This document shows, piece after piece, positions 63,159 through 64,000 of a DNA stretch of 64,000 bases. Source of the DNA: JACCZX01 sp963801035 (GTDB taxonomy: Bacteria; Pseudomonadota; Gammaproteobacteria; Burkholderiales; Burkholderiaceae_F); assembly GCA_963801035.1 (NCBI GenBank), contig CAWDDF010000005.1:186001-250000 (forward strand). The letters run 5' to 3'. A program made the translations under genes and the position numbers. How positions within the stretch are numbered: position 1 is the stretch's first letter; each line of letters begins with the position of its first letter. Under the pieces are notes generated by a model. That model worked only from the letters and a program-made list of their open reading frames with translations, was not told the DNA's origin and made no database searches.

Positions 63159-64000
63159 TGACCTCCGGCACGCGAATTTCGACTGCACTGTTGATGCTGC
63201 TAAATGCCCTCGGTCTAGGAACCGCTGCTGCGCAGCTATCGCAACAGGATGTTGCGCGGCTGTCGGTCCCACCCGCTGATCATCGCATCGCGTACGGGCC
63301 GGACGCTATGCAGTTCGGCGATCTGCGCCTGCCGAAGGGCAGCGGTCCGCATCCGCTCGCGATCATCGTTCATGGCGGTTGCTGGCTCGCCGCTTTCGCC
63401 GACTTGCAACTGATGGCGCCCCTGTCGGATGCACTGACACGCGCAGGGATCGCCACCTGGAATATCGAATTCCGCAGCGTCGATTCGCGGGGAGGGGGTT
63501 GGCCCAACACGTTGCTCGACGTTGCAAGCGCGGTTGACCACTCGAGAGAGCTTGCCACTCAGCATCCACTCGATTTGAAACGAGTGGTCGTGATTGGCCA
63601 CTCGGCGGGAGGTCATCTTGCGCAATGGGCAGCGGCGCGACACCGTTTGCCCGAGAGCCAGCCCGCTGTTCCGAAAAAATGCATTGTCTGTGAGCGGCAC
63701 TGTCGGGCTTGCAGGCATCAACAATTTGCAGCGCTATCTTCAGGAATCAGCAGGGTGCGGCAAGTCCATTCCTCGACTGCTTGGCGGATCGCCGAGCGAA
63801 GTGCCGGAGAGGTACCGGCATGCTTCTCCCGCAGAAATGCTTCCGCTTGGCGTTAAGCAAGTTCTGATCATCGGAGCGCAGGACACGATCGTGAGTCCTC
63901 AGCACAATCGCACTTATGCGGAGATCGCTCACAAAAGCGGCGATGACGTTCAACTGATTGTGCTCGACAGGGCGGCTCACTTCGACGTCATTGCGCCGAA
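63158..64000 (+). pseudogene. Secreted alpha/beta hydrolase, frameshifted and cut by window end
   Basis: ATG 63158 (TGATG overlap) begins a signal peptide, ending near AAAQ. Then comes HPLAIIVHGGCWLAAFADL (oxyanion HGG), TWNIEFRSVD and nucleophile elbow GHSAGGHLAQWAAARHRLP. The frame changes in the A6 run at 63674-63679; with five A it reads KNALSVSGTVGLAGINNLQRYL and continues to IIGAQDTIVSPQHN and LDRAAHFDVIAP, the Asp and His of the triad, at the end of the window. BD-FAE-type esterase or peptidase by family; the C-terminus is missing here. Confidence 0.85.

Noticed and set aside
1..64000. CRISPR array, prophage, integrase, transposase or toxin-antitoxin pair
   Set aside because: Looked for direct-repeat arrays and mobile-element or toxin families; none is visible. 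The fold-back repeats carry no transposase.

Overview
The window looks like chromosome of a moderately high-GC betaproteobacterium, most likely Burkholderiales. The evidence is the set of gene families (DUF1841, DUF1631, RnfB of the beta type, an intracellular PHB depolymerase with the Cys nucleophile, a granule-associated PHA protein), the gene order orn / M48 protease / phhB / rsgA / cobD-like, and TACAAT-type -10 elements. No phage, plasmid, IS transposase, CRISPR array or rRNA was seen. One tRNA is present (Arg, anticodon CCT).

Layout. 1-5.2 kb: the end of an acyl-CoA dehydrogenase, a rubrerythrin / Fe-S oxidoreductase / DUF3501 operon, and a radical-SAM photolyase-like gene preceded by a near-consensus LexA box. 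5.2-7.5 kb: rpsP-rimM-trmD-rplS with a terminator. 7.5-13.9 kb: Nudix CoA pyrophosphatase, a cobD/ampE-like gene, and on the other strand M48 protease-phhB-rsgA-DUF2007, divergent from orn; then an AI-2E family permease and tRNA-Arg. 14-22.2 kb: parE and parC, separated by a PAS/GGDEF/EAL protein and about 510 bp of interleaved inverted repeats. 22.2-30.4 kb: CopD-like, PhzF-like, an MdlAB-type ABC exporter pair, a WYL-like protein, a cupin, htpG and a deoxyinosine glycosylase. 30.5-38.2 kb: two large DUF1631 paralogues, a spermidine-synthase-like protein between them, and a GspE/PilB-type ATPase. 38.3-46.4 kb: hemerythrin, FMN reductase, a MoxR-GNAT-VWA operon, two cytochromes c, DUF1841, nth, rnfB-like, phaZ and fdxA. 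46.6-51.3 kb: a complete branched-chain amino-acid-type ABC transporter with fused permeases, bounded on both sides by fold-back repeats. 51.4-64 kb: pncB, aminotransferase, NhaD-like antiporter, PHA granule protein, isomerase, acyl-CoA-binding protein, WS/DGAT, a binding-protein/rhodanese fusion, AlaX, PhoX, and a run of start/stop-overlapping small genes.

How the genes work together. Several genes point to carbon storage as PHB and possibly wax or triacylglycerol (phaZ, PHA granule protein, WS/DGAT, ACBP). Others point to handling of oxygen or redox stress (rubrerythrin, hemerythrin, FMN reductase, ferredoxins) and to c-di-GMP signalling (PAS-GGDEF-EAL; possibly DUF1631 and the MshEN-like part of the ATPase).

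A warning for users: eight genes are broken by frameshifts at up to eleven sites (two tentative). Every one is repaired by removing one base and most lie in a short homopolymer. One-base insertion errors in the sequence are the simplest explanation, so these genes should not be read as pseudogenes without checking reads. I call them CDS or pseudogene with the shift described.
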